In this document: in pieces, positions 1 to 8,118 of the stretch | Numbering within the stretch: the first letter of the stretch is position 1 | Layout: each line of letters starts with the position of its first letter | Translations under genes and position numbers: made by a program | The notes under the pieces: generated by a model | Databases searched by the model: none | What the model saw: only the letters and a program-made list of their open reading frames with translations | Told to the model about the DNA's origin: nothing | NCBI GenBank assembly: GCA_024639455.1 | Contig: JAHEIH010000003.1 | Coordinates: forward strand, 21,276 to 85,275 | DNA from: Cellvibrionales bacterium | GTDB lineage: Bacteria; Pseudomonadota; Gammaproteobacteria; Pseudomonadales; JAHEIH01 | Direction: 5' to 3' | Length of the DNA stretch: 64,000 nucleotides

Positions 1-2
1 TG

Positions 3-884
3 ATTTCTGTGCTGGGTACTTTCGTCACAGAGAAAATCGTCGAGCCACGTCTTGGTAAGTATGACGTGACACAAGCCAGTATTGATTTGTCGTCGGCTTC
101 GCTAGACAAAGTGTCTGACTTGGAAAAGAAAGGTCTGCGTTGGGCGGGTATCGCCTTTGGGGCTATGTGCGCATTGCTAGCATGGACCATCGTGCCTGAC
201 GATGGTGTGCTGCGTCACCCGACCACCGGGGCAGTGGCTGGGTCGCCCTTCCTGAAAGGTATTGTCGCCTTTATCTTTGTGACCTTTGCGGTGCCAGGCT
301 ATGTCTACGGTAGGGTGGTGGGGACCATGCGCAACGACAAAGACGTCATCAATGCCATGTCGACGTCGATGAGCTCGATGGGGCTGTACATTGTCTTAGT
401 GTTTTTTGCGGCGCAGTTCGTGGCCTTCTTCAAGTGGACCAACTTCGGTACCATTTTGGCGATTAAGGGGGCGGCCTTATTGCAGGCTTTGAACCTTACC
501 GGCCCTGAAGTATTTGTGGGTTTTATCCTGTTATGTGCCCTGATCAACCTTAGTTTGGGTTCCTCATCGGCGCAGTGGGCCGCCACCGCTCCAATCTTTG
601 TTCCCATGCTGATGTTAATTGGTTATGCGCCAGAGACCATTCAGGCGGCTTACCGCATTGGCGATTCCGTGACAAACCTGATTACCCCGATGATGAGTTA
701 CTTTGGCTTGATTCTCGCGGTGGCAGCTCGTTACCAAAAGGATATCGGTATTGGCACGCTAATCTCGATTATGCTGCCCTACAGCATGGTCTTTTTGGTG
801 GGCTGGGTGGCGTTGTTTTATGTGTGGGTGTTTGGTTTTGGCCTACCCGTCGGGCCGGCGTCACCGATTTATTATCAGCCTTAA
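3..884 (+). CDS. AbgT-family transporter, C-terminal part (cut by left edge)
   Basis: The open frame enters from the left edge, so the true start is outside the window and about 294 residues remain. AbgT-family proteins are usually a little over 500 residues, so roughly the C-terminal 55-60% is present. The piece begins near the family-like motif VTEKIVEPRLG and carries several hydrophobic segments. The block SSSAQWAATAPIFVPM followed by DSVTNLITPMM is typical of AbgT, which imports p-aminobenzoyl-glutamate in E. coli; other members export sulfonamides. The substrate here cannot be told from sequence. It is an inner-membrane protein. The next gene, a NUDIX hydrolase on the same strand, starts 125 bases downstream and is probably separate. 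Confidence 0.85.
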   Translation: MSVLGTFVTEKIVEPRLGKYDVTQASIDLSSASLDKVSDLEKKGLRWAGIAFGAMCALLAWTIVPDDGVLRHPTTGAVAGSPFLKGIVAFIFVTFAVPGYVYGRVVGTMRNDKDVINAMSTSMSSMGLYIVLVFFAAQFVAFFKWTNFGTILAIKGAALLQALNLTGPEVFVGFILLCALINLSLGSSSAQWAATAPIFVPMLMLIGYAPETIQAAYRIGDSVTNLITPMMSYFGLILAVAARYQKDIGIGTLISIMLPYSMVFLVGWVALFYVWVFGFGLPVGPASPIYYQP

Positions 885-1009
885 AGAATGCCTATCAGAC
901 TCGCGATATAGCGCAATAGGGTGTTCGAGCCGATCATCAATTTTTGTTGGATTGATTAGGGCTACTTCACCAAAGTGGAGATACTGATCTCATCGAAAAA
1001 GGATTATGC

Positions 1010-1678
1010 ATGACGAGTAATAGCGACATAAGACCTTCGGCATCGGTGGTTATTTTGAGACCTAGCAATAATGGTTTTGAAATATTGCTATTAAAGCGCA
1101 ACGCTAGCTTGTCTTTTGCACCCAATTTTTGGGTGTTCCCCGGTGGCAAAATCGAAGAGTCGGATTATCTTGATGGCGATGGCGAGGTGGATGCTGCCTA
1201 TCACGCTGCGCGCCGTGAGTGCGAAGAGGAGGCCGCTATTTCAGATGTCGGTGAGTTGTTTTATCTGTCGACATGGACGGCACCGGTGGCCGCCAAGCGC
1301 CGTTTTCGCACCCATTTGTTCGTGGCCTTTGTCGAGGCGGATACGCCCTTCACCGTGGATGGCTCTGAGATCGTGGAGGGTCACTGGGTGAGCCTTGCCG
1401 AGGCAGTGGCGAAGGCATCTAAGGGCGAGTACTTAATGATGCCACCCACGATCGTTAGTATGATGGACTTGAACGACAACAACGATCCCCAGCGCATGAT
1501 GGCCTTCTTGGATGACCGCCCTTATTTTGACTATGCCCCGAAAATATTTTTTACCGACGAGGGCATGTGGGCCCTGTACCCCGGTGACAGCGGTTGGGCG
1601 TGTGGTGATGTGTCATTAACCGAACAGCGGCATCGGCTGCTGCGCCATCCTGATTACAGCTATACCTATTTCAAGTAA
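1010..1678 (+). CDS. NUDIX hydrolase
   Basis: A 222-residue cytoplasmic protein of the NUDIX superfamily, which hydrolyses nucleoside diphosphates linked to another moiety. The frame opens with a beta strand (SASVVILRP), then FPGGKIEESD and, after a short acidic insertion, AARRECEEEAAI. These match the GX5EX7REUXEEXGU box, with the insertion lengthening the middle. The ATG is preceded by AAAGGA, supporting this start. The C-terminal third has the shape of longer NUDIX proteins related to the RNU8/NUDT19 type, which act on CoA or related compounds; that substrate is only a guess. It stands alone between two transporter genes. Confidence 0.85.
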   Translation: MTSNSDIRPSASVVILRPSNNGFEILLLKRNASLSFAPNFWVFPGGKIEESDYLDGDGEVDAAYHAARRECEEEAAISDVGELFYLSTWTAPVAAKRRFRTHLFVAFVEADTPFTVDGSEIVEGHWVSLAEAVAKASKGEYLMMPPTIVSMMDLNDNNDPQRMMAFLDDRPYFDYAPKIFFTDEGMWALYPGDSGWACGDVSLTEQRHRLLRHPDYSYTYFK

Positions 1679-1931
1679 ATAACCACTAAAGAATATTTAA
1701 AAAACATTATTAAACATAGTTTTGCAAATTTTTCTTAATGTGTTTTCTAGTAAGATTAGGTGCCGCGCTTACTCATTTCACACACAAAGTAAGGCAATGA
1801 GTATTTACGATGCGATAGTATCGAGATTCAACGATCTTATTGGGAGCGTTGCAGTATTATTTGGCCCAACATGCGCAAGCATTTTTGCGCGACCTTCTTA
1901 AATAATAATAATCTCTTAAGGAGACTAAAGC

Positions 1932-3227
1932 ATGAATCAAATCGATAGACAAAAACTCTATTACATCGGTAATTTGTCGATTTTTATGATCGGCCTTGGC
2001 TTTGCTGTGCGGGCGAACATCGCGCCAAATTTGCAAGCTGACATTTACGACAAAATCGATATGGCCAATTCGGCGGCGATGGTTGGCGAGGCTTTAGGTG
2101 CTACCTTTACTGGCTTCGCATTGACCTTGTTGTTCGGCAGTGCGTTGGTTGACTATGTCGGTATGAAAAAAATGATGCTGTTATCTGCCTTGGGTTATGT
2201 GGCTGGTGCCGGTGGCTTGCTGTTTGCGGCCTCGAGTCCTGAGATGGCAGGCATCGACAATATCGTACTGATATCGTTATTGCTTACAGGCCTTGGTTGG
2301 GGCGCTGTGGAAGCCTCCTCCAACCCCATGGTTGCGTCACTTTACCCTGAAGAAAAGACTAAGCGGCTTAATATTCTTCACGCTTGGTGGCCAGCAGGTA
2401 TTGTGGTCGGCGGATTGCTTGGCGTCGCCGTGGATTCGCTCGGCTGGGCTTGGGAGTTGAACATGTTCATCCTGATTGTGCCGGCGGTGATTCTGGCGGT
2501 GATGGTAATGGGATCACAGTTTCCTGTTACAGAGCGTGTTGCTGAGGGCATTAGCTACGGCGAAATGATGCAAGAATTGGGCAAACGCCCCTTGTTCTGG
2601 GTGTTCTGGGTAACCATGTTCTTCACCGCGTCGGCCGAGCTAGCGCCTGGTACATGGGTTAATATTTCGCTGTCTAATATCGTGGGGATGAACGGCATTT
2701 TGATTTTGGTCTATGTCAGCGGCCTGATGTTCGTCATGCGCCACTTTGCCGGTCAGATGGTGGAGCGCTTCTCGTCGGTGGGTTTAATGTTTATTAGCTG
2801 TGTGCTTGCCGGTATTGGTCTTTACCTGCTGAGCCTTGCAAATACACCGTTGTTGGCTTTCGCGGCGGCAACTATTTGGGGTATTGGCGTGTGTTACATG
2901 TGGCCCACACTATTGGGTATTACCTCAGAGCGTTTCCCTCGCGGTGGCGCAATGATTCTAGGCCTTATGGGGTTTGGTGGTGGTTTGGCGATTCAGTTCG
3001 TACTGCCTACCATGGGTAGTATTTTCGACTCGGCCAAGGCCGCGGCGCTTGAAAGTGGTGTGGCAATGGAAGAAGCGGTGCGTATTGCTTCGGTAGAATC
3101 CTTCCAGTCGATTGCCATTATCCCATTACTGTTGTTGCCAGTGTACGGCGCGATTTGGCTGTACGACCGCAAAAAGGGCGGCTTGGTGGTTGAGACCGCC
3201 GCTGTGGTAGAAGAAAACTCTCTTTAG
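1932..3227 (+). CDS. MFS transporter (sugar-permease-like)
   Basis: A 431-residue inner-membrane protein with about twelve hydrophobic segments, the usual size for a major facilitator transporter. The loop after the second and third segments (DYVGMKKMM) fits the MFS motif A region, and the segment GWGAVEASSNPMVASLYPEE resembles FucP/sugar-permease-like members. A strong ribosome site (AAGGAG) lies eight bases before the ATG. The 253-base upstream gap is AT-rich and contains a short hairpin (GCGCAA/TTGCGC, about 1873-1890) in the probable leader. A clear terminator follows. The substrate is not known. Confidence 0.85.
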   Translation: MNQIDRQKLYYIGNLSIFMIGLGFAVRANIAPNLQADIYDKIDMANSAAMVGEALGATFTGFALTLLFGSALVDYVGMKKMMLLSALGYVAGAGGLLFAASSPEMAGIDNIVLISLLLTGLGWGAVEASSNPMVASLYPEEKTKRLNILHAWWPAGIVVGGLLGVAVDSLGWAWELNMFILIVPAVILAVMVMGSQFPVTERVAEGISYGEMMQELGKRPLFWVFWVTMFFTASAELAPGTWVNISLSNIVGMNGILILVYVSGLMFVMRHFAGQMVERFSSVGLMFISCVLAGIGLYLLSLANTPLLAFAAATIWGIGVCYMWPTLLGITSERFPRGGAMILGLMGFGGGLAIQFVLPTMGSIFDSAKAAALESGVAMEEAVRIASVESFQSIAIIPLLLLPVYGAIWLYDRKKGGLVVETAAVVEENSL

Positions 3228-3245
3228 TTGACGCCGGTTTGCTAG

Positions 3246-3268
3246 AGGCACCTACGGGTGCCTTTTTT
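3246..3268 (+). terminator. Rho-independent terminator after the MFS gene
   Basis: A seven-base GC-rich stem (AGGCACC / GGTGCCT) with a four-base loop is followed by six T residues. It lies 19 bases after the MFS stop and separates it from the convergent DUF1415 gene. Confidence 0.85.
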
Positions 3269-3275
3269 GTAAGTG

Positions 3276-3815
3276 TTATTTGTTCATCAACTTTGTAATG
3301 GCATCTATACCAAGTGACGCAAGCTGCTCAATATTGTTGTTGGGGATTTGCTCGGCGCGCTCGAGGCCATAGGCATCAATTGCCTTTTCCACGCCCTCTT
3401 CACGGAGTAAGTGCAGGATGGGAAAGGGTGCACGGTTGGTGTAGTTGCTTACATCATCTATGTCTGTGCCTTCGAACTGATAGTCAGGGTGAAAACTAGC
3501 GATCTGGTAGGTGCCGGCGTAGCCCAGTTCGTCAAGCATGGCATTAGCACCATCGAGAATGTCGAGATAATCCATGAAATCTTCTAGGCCCTGGCTGATC
3601 ACTAACAATGTGGTTTCAACACCTGGGTCAGCATCAAGCAACTGTAGTTCTGCAATGAAGGCATCGGCTAACTGATCCAGTGGGCCGTCAAAAATATGGT
3701 AGCGAACATCTTGGCTATCGATCGCACGTTTGGCAAAGGGACATAAATTCAGGCCCACCACCATGGTGTCGACCCAGTGACGGCATGTGTGTTCGATTTG
3801 ATCTTCGGTTGCCAT
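3276..3815 (-). CDS. DUF1415 family protein
   Basis: A 179-residue soluble protein of the DUF1415 family, whose function is not established. The N-terminal stretch HWVDTMVVGLNLCPFAKRA with its LNLCPFA motif and the later SFHPDYQFEG are characteristic. The gene starts two bases after the stop of the leftward MFS gene at 3818-4972, so the two are almost certainly cotranscribed. No signal peptide or membrane segment is seen. It converges on the first MFS gene across a terminator. Confidence 0.85.
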   Translation of the reverse strand: MATEDQIEHTCRHWVDTMVVGLNLCPFAKRAIDSQDVRYHIFDGPLDQLADAFIAELQLLDADPGVETTLLVISQGLEDFMDYLDILDGANAMLDELGYAGTYQIASFHPDYQFEGTDIDDVSNYTNRAPFPILHLLREEGVEKAIDAYGLERAEQIPNNNIEQLASLGIDAITKLMNK

Positions 3816-3817
3816 GG

Positions 3818-4972
3818 TTATTTGGCTCGGTTAATTAAGATCAACGCCAATGCCAGTGCGACGCCTGGGAAAACCACCAAGTTGAGCATTTGCCAACCGA
3901 TTGAATTAAACATAAATCCTGCCATCAGCGAACCTATGGCCGAGGTGGAGAATATTAGAAAGTCGTTTAAGCCCTGAGCGACGCTCTTTTCTTCATCGCT
4001 CACAGAGGCGGCGACAAGCGCCGTTGCACCGGTAAAACCAAAGTTCCAGCCTAGGCCAAGTAATATTAGTGTGCCCCAGAAATGCATCAAATCCATGCCG
4101 ATAAAGGCTAAACCACCAGACAATGCAATGAGTAATAGGCCGATCGATGTGATGAGATTCTTGCCATAGCGTTCGATCAGCTTGCCGGTAAAAAAGCTCG
4201 GGGCGTACATAGCCAACACGTGCCACTGAATACCCAGCGCGGCGTCGTTCACGTGGTGACCGTGCGAAACCATGGCTAAGGGGGCGGCCGTCATGACGAA
4301 GGCCATCAGCGCGAAGGAAACCACACCGGATAATACCGCCGTGACGTAAGCGGGGCGTTTTAGCAGCGACCAGATGGAAATTTTAGCTGCGGCCTGTTTC
4401 TGTAGCTGTGCTTGAGGACGCCGCGGCAGCCAAGCCAGCGCCGTGATTTGAAGGACTACTAATAAGGCAATACCACTAAAGCTCGCGATATATTGAGCCT
4501 CGTGCAGCGTGCCGCTCCATACCACAATCTGTGGTCCGATGATCGCCGCCGCCAAACCGCCCAGCATGACCCGCGAAATGGCCTTCCCGTGGTTATGGGG
4601 TTTTTGCCCCTCTAACACGGCAAAGCGGTAGGTTTGAATGTGCGCCGCGTTGACGCCGAGTAGGGCGGTGCCAAAGCAGAAGATTAAAAATGAGGCCTGC
4701 ATTATGGCAGTCGTCTGCAATGCTGCACCCATTAAGCCGATGACGGCGGCAATGATGTAAGCTGTTTTCCGGCCCACTGTCTTAATTGAGTAAGCGGCAA
4801 TCAGCGTCGACATAGCCATGCCCGCGTTGAGTAGGAAAATGGGCAGCGTCGCTATGTCCTTCGGCGCTCCGAGCGCGATACTCACCAAGCCAGCCAATGA
4901 AATAACAATGGGTGCGGCAGATGCCCCAAGTGCTTGTGCGGTAGGGTATATCAAGAGAGTGTTGTTTTTCAT
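3818..4972 (-). CDS. MFS transporter
   Basis: A 384-residue polytopic inner-membrane protein. It has about eleven to twelve hydrophobic helices, with a basic loop (SIKTVGRKTAY) after the second helix in the position of MFS motif A. It lacks recognisable substrate-specific motifs, so drug efflux or metabolite transport are equally possible. The ATG at 4972 has no good purine-rich ribosome site, so a nearby alternative start is possible. It is followed after two bases by DUF1415. A repeat-rich gap lies upstream. Confidence 0.8.
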   Translation of the reverse strand: MKNNTLLIYPTAQALGASAAPIVISLAGLVSIALGAPKDIATLPIFLLNAGMAMSTLIAAYSIKTVGRKTAYIIAAVIGLMGAALQTTAIMQASFLIFCFGTALLGVNAAHIQTYRFAVLEGQKPHNHGKAISRVMLGGLAAAIIGPQIVVWSGTLHEAQYIASFSGIALLVVLQITALAWLPRRPQAQLQKQAAAKISIWSLLKRPAYVTAVLSGVVSFALMAFVMTAAPLAMVSHGHHVNDAALGIQWHVLAMYAPSFFTGKLIERYGKNLITSIGLLLIALSGGLAFIGMDLMHFWGTLILLGLGWNFGFTGATALVAASVSDEEKSVAQGLNDFLIFSTSAIGSLMAGFMFNSIGWQMLNLVVFPGVALALALILINRAK

Positions 4973-5031
4973 GGAGGGTCCGCGTAGATGAGGAGGTGTC
5001 TTTGTAGCACCTTGGGGTGATTTTGCCTACC

Positions 5032-5260
5032 CCTGTGGGACCTTTCTCGTAGAGAAAAGGAACTAGCTTCAATTTGAATAAAAAATCATTCCCTTGTTCT
5101 TTGAACAAGGTCCCACGGGCCTAGCTCGGCCGCTCTCGGGCATCATGCTTCCTGTGGGACCTTTCTCGTAGAGAAAGGGAACTGACTTCAATATGAATTC
5201 ATAATTTCACTCGGGCCTAGCCGCCGAGCCGCCTAGCTCGGCCGCACTCGCACATCCATG
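5032..5260. repeat. Two-copy degenerate intergenic repeat with MITE/REP-like inverted ends
   Basis: A 48-base segment at 5032-5079 recurs at 5151-5198 with about four mismatches. Both copies begin CCTGTGGGACCTTTCTCG and contain a TCTC-GTA-GAGA mini-hairpin. Each copy is followed by a GGGCCTAGCTCGGCCGC-like block (5117-5133 and around 5230-5246), so the repeated unit is about 119 bases with indels. In copy one the left end CCTGTGGGACCTT (5032-5044) is an inverted match, 12 of 13, to AAGGTCCCACGGG (5106-5118). Just inside the right end lies a perfect CCTTGTTC-TTT-GAACAAGG hairpin. This occupies most of the 417-base gap between the MFS gene and tRNA-Ala. No coding gene is supported in that gap. 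Confidence 0.75.
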
Positions 5261-5352
5261 TGCTCCGCGGCATACCTACATCCTGTAGGCAATCGAACGC
5301 GCTTTCAGCGGTCGACCGCCATGCATACCCGCCACTAGGCTTAGCCACAAAC

Positions 5353-5384
5353 AAAAAACCCCCAAGCTTTCGCTTGAGGGTTTT
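5353..5384 (-). terminator. Terminator of tRNA-Ala
   Basis: A nine-base stem (CCCCCAAGC / GCTTGAGGG, one G-T or mismatch pair) with a TTTC loop lies six bases beyond the tRNA 3' end. In the tRNA direction it ends in six U residues. The opposite side has four T, so it may work weakly both ways. Confidence 0.9.
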
Positions 5385-5389
5385 ATATT

Positions 5390-5465
5390 TGGTGGAGCCT
5401 AGCGGGATCGAACCGCTGACCTCAACACTGCCAGTGTTGCGCTCTCCCAGCTGAGCTAAGGCCCC
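5390..5465 (-). tRNA. tRNA-Ala (anticodon GGC)
   Basis: The complementary strand folds into a complete 76-base cloverleaf. The acceptor arm GGGGCCT pairs with AGGCTCC, with one G-T pair. The D arm is GCTC...GAGC. The anticodon stem CAACA/TGTTG encloses loop CTGGCAG, giving anticodon GGC (alanine). The T arm AGCGG/CCGCT carries the TTCGATC loop. The CCA end is encoded. A promoter lies directly upstream and a terminator directly downstream, so it is a monocistronic tRNA gene. Confidence 0.97.
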
Positions 5466-5501
5466 TAATGTGGGATTCGAGGATGTCTCGAAGTGGTGCG
5501 C

Positions 5502-5530
5502 ATAATAGAGGCTGAGGCGGGGAGCGTCAA
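5502..5530 (-). promoter_or_regulatory. Sigma-70 promoter of tRNA-Ala
   Basis: On the minus strand TTGACG (5525-5530) and TATTAT (5502-5507) are separated by exactly 17 bases, close to the sigma-70 consensus. The bases after the -10 are GC-rich (GCGC), the discriminator type associated with growth-rate and stringent control of stable RNA genes. The predicted start is about 30 bases before the mature tRNA. Confidence 0.85.
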
Positions 5531-5558
5531 CCTCTGCGCGCCAAAAAAATGATGTTTT

Positions 5559-6443
5559 TTAGCTTTGTTCAATCAGTGCCTGAATGTGCTCTGCTGTTAG
5601 CGCAGGATCCTGTTGGGGAATGAAGTGTGTCAGGCTATCTAGATTGATATCGACGCCATTTTTGATGTGCTGAACTAAGCCCGGATAGGTAGGAGAATAG
5701 CTGAAACCGTAAAACTTATCGTAGCCAGGTGGTTGCATAGCGCGCAGCACGTGAACGGTCTGTTCTAAGCTCTCCAATGTTTCGTAAATCGCTTTATAGC
5801 TACTCATGTGACTGTAAACGCGGGCTTCAAACTCAGGCTTGCACGAGAGAGTATAGGCTTGCTTCTCGTCATCCCAGCGCAAGCCATGTTGGCAGTAATC
5901 GCGAAAGACGTCGCTATCAAACATAGCAAAGGGTTGGCGATCGCGGTAGCGCTCTATCATGGCATCGATACTTGGAAATTCTGCTTGCCGGGCCTTGGTG
6001 GCTTTTTCTGCATGCCCCATCGGTACATCACCTCCACGGTATACCTCTGGCGGCAAAATGACGGGGTCGATCAGCATCACTTTTTCGATGATATTTGGCT
6101 CCAGATGGGCCGTGATAACACTGGTGACAGCGCCAAGGGAATGGCCAACTAAGACCACTTTTAGCAGTCCCAAGTGGCGGATGGTATGAGCGATGTCTTC
6201 GCCAAATTCATACCAATTGTCGAACTGGGTGGCTCCACTAAGCCCATGGCCACGAAGATCAATGGCAATGACGTGGTGGTGAGGGAGGTGACTAATGACT
6301 TTGTCCCAGGTTCTTCCATGAAAACCGGTAGCGTGCAGTAAAACTACGCTAGGTTTATCTTTTTCTGCGTGTCCCCACTCGTGAACACTGATGTGCATGT
6401 GGTTGATGTCAACAGACTTTTGTACAGGGGTTCTAGGGTGCAT
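5559..6443 (-). CDS. Alpha/beta-fold hydrolase
   Basis: A 294-residue cytoplasmic protein of the alpha/beta hydrolase superfamily. The oxyanion region VVLLHATGFHGRTWD, the strand-turn DLRGHGLS, the nucleophile elbow GHSLG and a late histidine in LTHFIPQQDP supply the expected fold marks and the Ser and His of the triad. The acid is probably in the segment before the C-terminal His. The substrate is not predictable; family members are esterases, epoxide hydrolases, haloperoxidases and lactonases. It is divergent from the peptide-export cassette, with 105 bases between the two starts. Confidence 0.85.
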   Translation of the reverse strand: MHPRTPVQKSVDINHMHISVHEWGHAEKDKPSVVLLHATGFHGRTWDKVISHLPHHHVIAIDLRGHGLSGATQFDNWYEFGEDIAHTIRHLGLLKVVLVGHSLGAVTSVITAHLEPNIIEKVMLIDPVILPPEVYRGGDVPMGHAEKATKARQAEFPSIDAMIERYRDRQPFAMFDSDVFRDYCQHGLRWDDEKQAYTLSCKPEFEARVYSHMSSYKAIYETLESLEQTVHVLRAMQPPGYDKFYGFSYSPTYPGLVQHIKNGVDINLDSLTHFIPQQDPALTAEHIQALIEQS

Positions 6444-6548
6444 GGTTATATGGCCAGGGTCGCTTGTAACAGAAACGTATAAAAACTTCGTAGATCTTAA
6501 CTACAATTTATTCAACACGTTATATCCGTTAATGACAGCAAGGATGCT

Positions 6549-7787
6549 ATGAATAACTCATCAATTTATCGGCAGGAAGCCGTTCTCTTCGCCCAACAGG
6601 GGCGGGTAAAACCCTTTTACACGCCGCTTAAAGCGAATTATGCCTTCGCGGTAATCTTTTTTATCGTTATTTCACTTGTGGCAACCGCTTGGCTGATCAA
6701 TCACCACTATGTGCGCTATCAGACCGTGCGTGGTTGGGTTGAGCCCAGTAGTGGCGTGATGACTCACCGCGCGCCTACTAACGGTCGCATTATTGAGCAA
6801 TATGTCACCGCGGGTGATGAGGTGCAGGCTGGCGATGTGTTAATGCTGGTAACGCCCATGAAGTTTTTGGCCGATGGTGCCTCGGTGGTGGATCTTCAGC
6901 AGCACTTGTTAAACAAGCAGCAGGCGACGCTGGTCGAGCAACATAAACGCGAAGTTGAACTGGAATCGAAAAAAACGCTCATCGTACAGAACCAGCTAGA
7001 CGCTTCAGATAAGAAAATTTCGCTGATGCAGCAGGCTTATCAAGACCGTCAGCGTATCTTGGAAATGGCCAATGCCCAGTATGAGCGTGCGGCAAAGCTC
7101 TTTAATCAAGGGCACGTGGCAGAGGCATCGCTGCTCGATCTGCAAGAAAAGATTCATCATGTTCGCCTACAAATGATCACGTTACAAACCGACCTTTCGA
7201 ACGAGCACAGTCAACGCTTGTCACTTGAACAGCAGCGTCAGGCGGTTCAGACCGAAACGGATATGGCACAAATCCGCAACGAGCTAGAACAATCGGCTAT
7301 TGAACAGCGTCGCATCGAGCTTCAGCAACAGGGTTTTCAGGCTGTTATAGCGTCACAATCGGGTGTGGTTGATAGTGTCGCCGTACATACGGGTGACGAA
7401 GTGAGCCTTGGTCAGGCATTGATCAATCTTCTTCCACATGGATCCAGCCTCATTGGCGTGATGAAAATACCTGTTCACGCCGCGGGCTTCGTTACTCAGG
7501 GGCAGTCGGTGGAACTGCGATATAACGCCTTCCCCTATCAGAAGTACGGTATACATCGCGGTGTCATCCATCAGTTAAACGATACGCCAGATGCGGATAC
7601 ACGCGGCGAGTTTTTCTATACGGCCAAGGTGTCATTAGATGATGAAACAGTGCTTGCTCACGGCCGGCATTACCAACTGAAAACAGGTATGAGTTTTGAG
7701 GCCGATGTGGTGTTGAGTCGTCGGTCTTTCGTTGAGTGGCTGTTTGAGCCGCTCTATTCATTGCGTGGAGGTTCCACGTCCCTATAG
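6549..7787 (+). CDS. HlyD/CvaA-type membrane fusion protein of a peptide exporter
   Basis: A 412-residue periplasmic adaptor anchored by one N-terminal membrane segment (about residues 31-50). After the anchor comes a biotinyl-lipoyl-like half (RAPTNGRIIEQYVTAGDEVQ). A long Gln/Glu/Lys-rich coiled coil follows (about residues 115-260). The second lipoyl half (SQSGVVDSVAVHTGDEV) and a beta-barrel tail complete the protein. Size and layout match the CvaA/MchE/RaxA group that joins a C39-peptidase ABC exporter to an outer-membrane TolC. It is the first gene of a same-strand cassette ending with that exporter; no TolC gene is present here. The next gene starts 20 bases downstream. Confidence 0.9.
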   Translation: MNNSSIYRQEAVLFAQQGRVKPFYTPLKANYAFAVIFFIVISLVATAWLINHHYVRYQTVRGWVEPSSGVMTHRAPTNGRIIEQYVTAGDEVQAGDVLMLVTPMKFLADGASVVDLQQHLLNKQQATLVEQHKREVELESKKTLIVQNQLDASDKKISLMQQAYQDRQRILEMANAQYERAAKLFNQGHVAEASLLDLQEKIHHVRLQMITLQTDLSNEHSQRLSLEQQRQAVQTETDMAQIRNELEQSAIEQRRIELQQQGFQAVIASQSGVVDSVAVHTGDEVSLGQALINLLPHGSSLIGVMKIPVHAAGFVTQGQSVELRYNAFPYQKYGIHRGVIHQLNDTPDADTRGEFFYTAKVSLDDETVLAHGRHYQLKTGMSFEADVVLSRRSFVEWLFEPLYSLRGGSTSL

Positions 7788-7806
7788 CTAGATATGGAGA
7801 TCAGCT

Positions 7807-8010
7807 ATGCAAAATGTTGTTATGGAGTTAAGTCGTATGTTATCACCGCGCGAATCACAGGTGTTTGGAGAGTTGTTGTTGGGGCGCCCCAATAAAGTGA
7901 TCGCGCGAAATTTGTGTATTGAGGAGCGCACAGTGAAATTTCATTGTTCCAACATATACCGAAAGTTAAACATCAATAATCGCCAGGGCTTGTTAACGTT
8001 TTTTAGTTGA
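7807..8010 (+). CDS. Stand-alone LuxR/GerE-type HTH protein
   Basis: A 67-residue protein made up of little more than a LuxR-type DNA-binding domain. LSPRESQVFGELLLGRPNKV is followed by the recognition-helix region ERTVKFHCSNIYRKLNI, which has the conserved T-V-K-x-H and N-I-x-x-K-L pattern. There is no receiver, autoinducer-binding or other sensory domain. A GGAG ribosome site precedes the ATG, and the gene lies between the fusion protein and the peptide precursor. It probably regulates the cassette, but what it senses, if anything, is not visible. It could need a partner protein for dimerisation. Confidence 0.85.
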   Translation: MQNVVMELSRMLSPRESQVFGELLLGRPNKVIARNLCIEERTVKFHCSNIYRKLNINNRQGLLTFFS

Positions 8011-8098
8011 TTCTGGCATTCGGTTCAGTGGCGTGTTGAGCGTGGCTTACCGATACTAAAAGTGTTCTAGCAATTCCGCTGGGGCACAATAAAGAGGA

Positions 8099-8118
8099 TT
8101 AAATCATGGATGATTTAA
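8099..8118 (+). promoter_or_regulatory. Inverted repeat over the start codon of the precursor gene
   Basis: TTAAATCAT and ATGATTTAA are perfect nine-base inverted arms separated by GG, and the start codon of the precursor gene (8106) lies inside. As RNA it could close as a seven-pair hairpin presenting the AUG in a six-base loop. As DNA it is a plausible operator for the HTH protein encoded just upstream. Either role is inference. Confidence 0.4.

Noticed and set aside
575..919. 114-residue open frame in another frame of the AbgT gene
   Set aside because: It overlaps the conserved C-terminal membrane part of the transporter and has no protein family features.
6444..6548. Promoter for the peptide cassette
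   Set aside because: AT-rich sequence with several weak -10-like hexamers was seen, but no -35/-10 pair was good enough to report.
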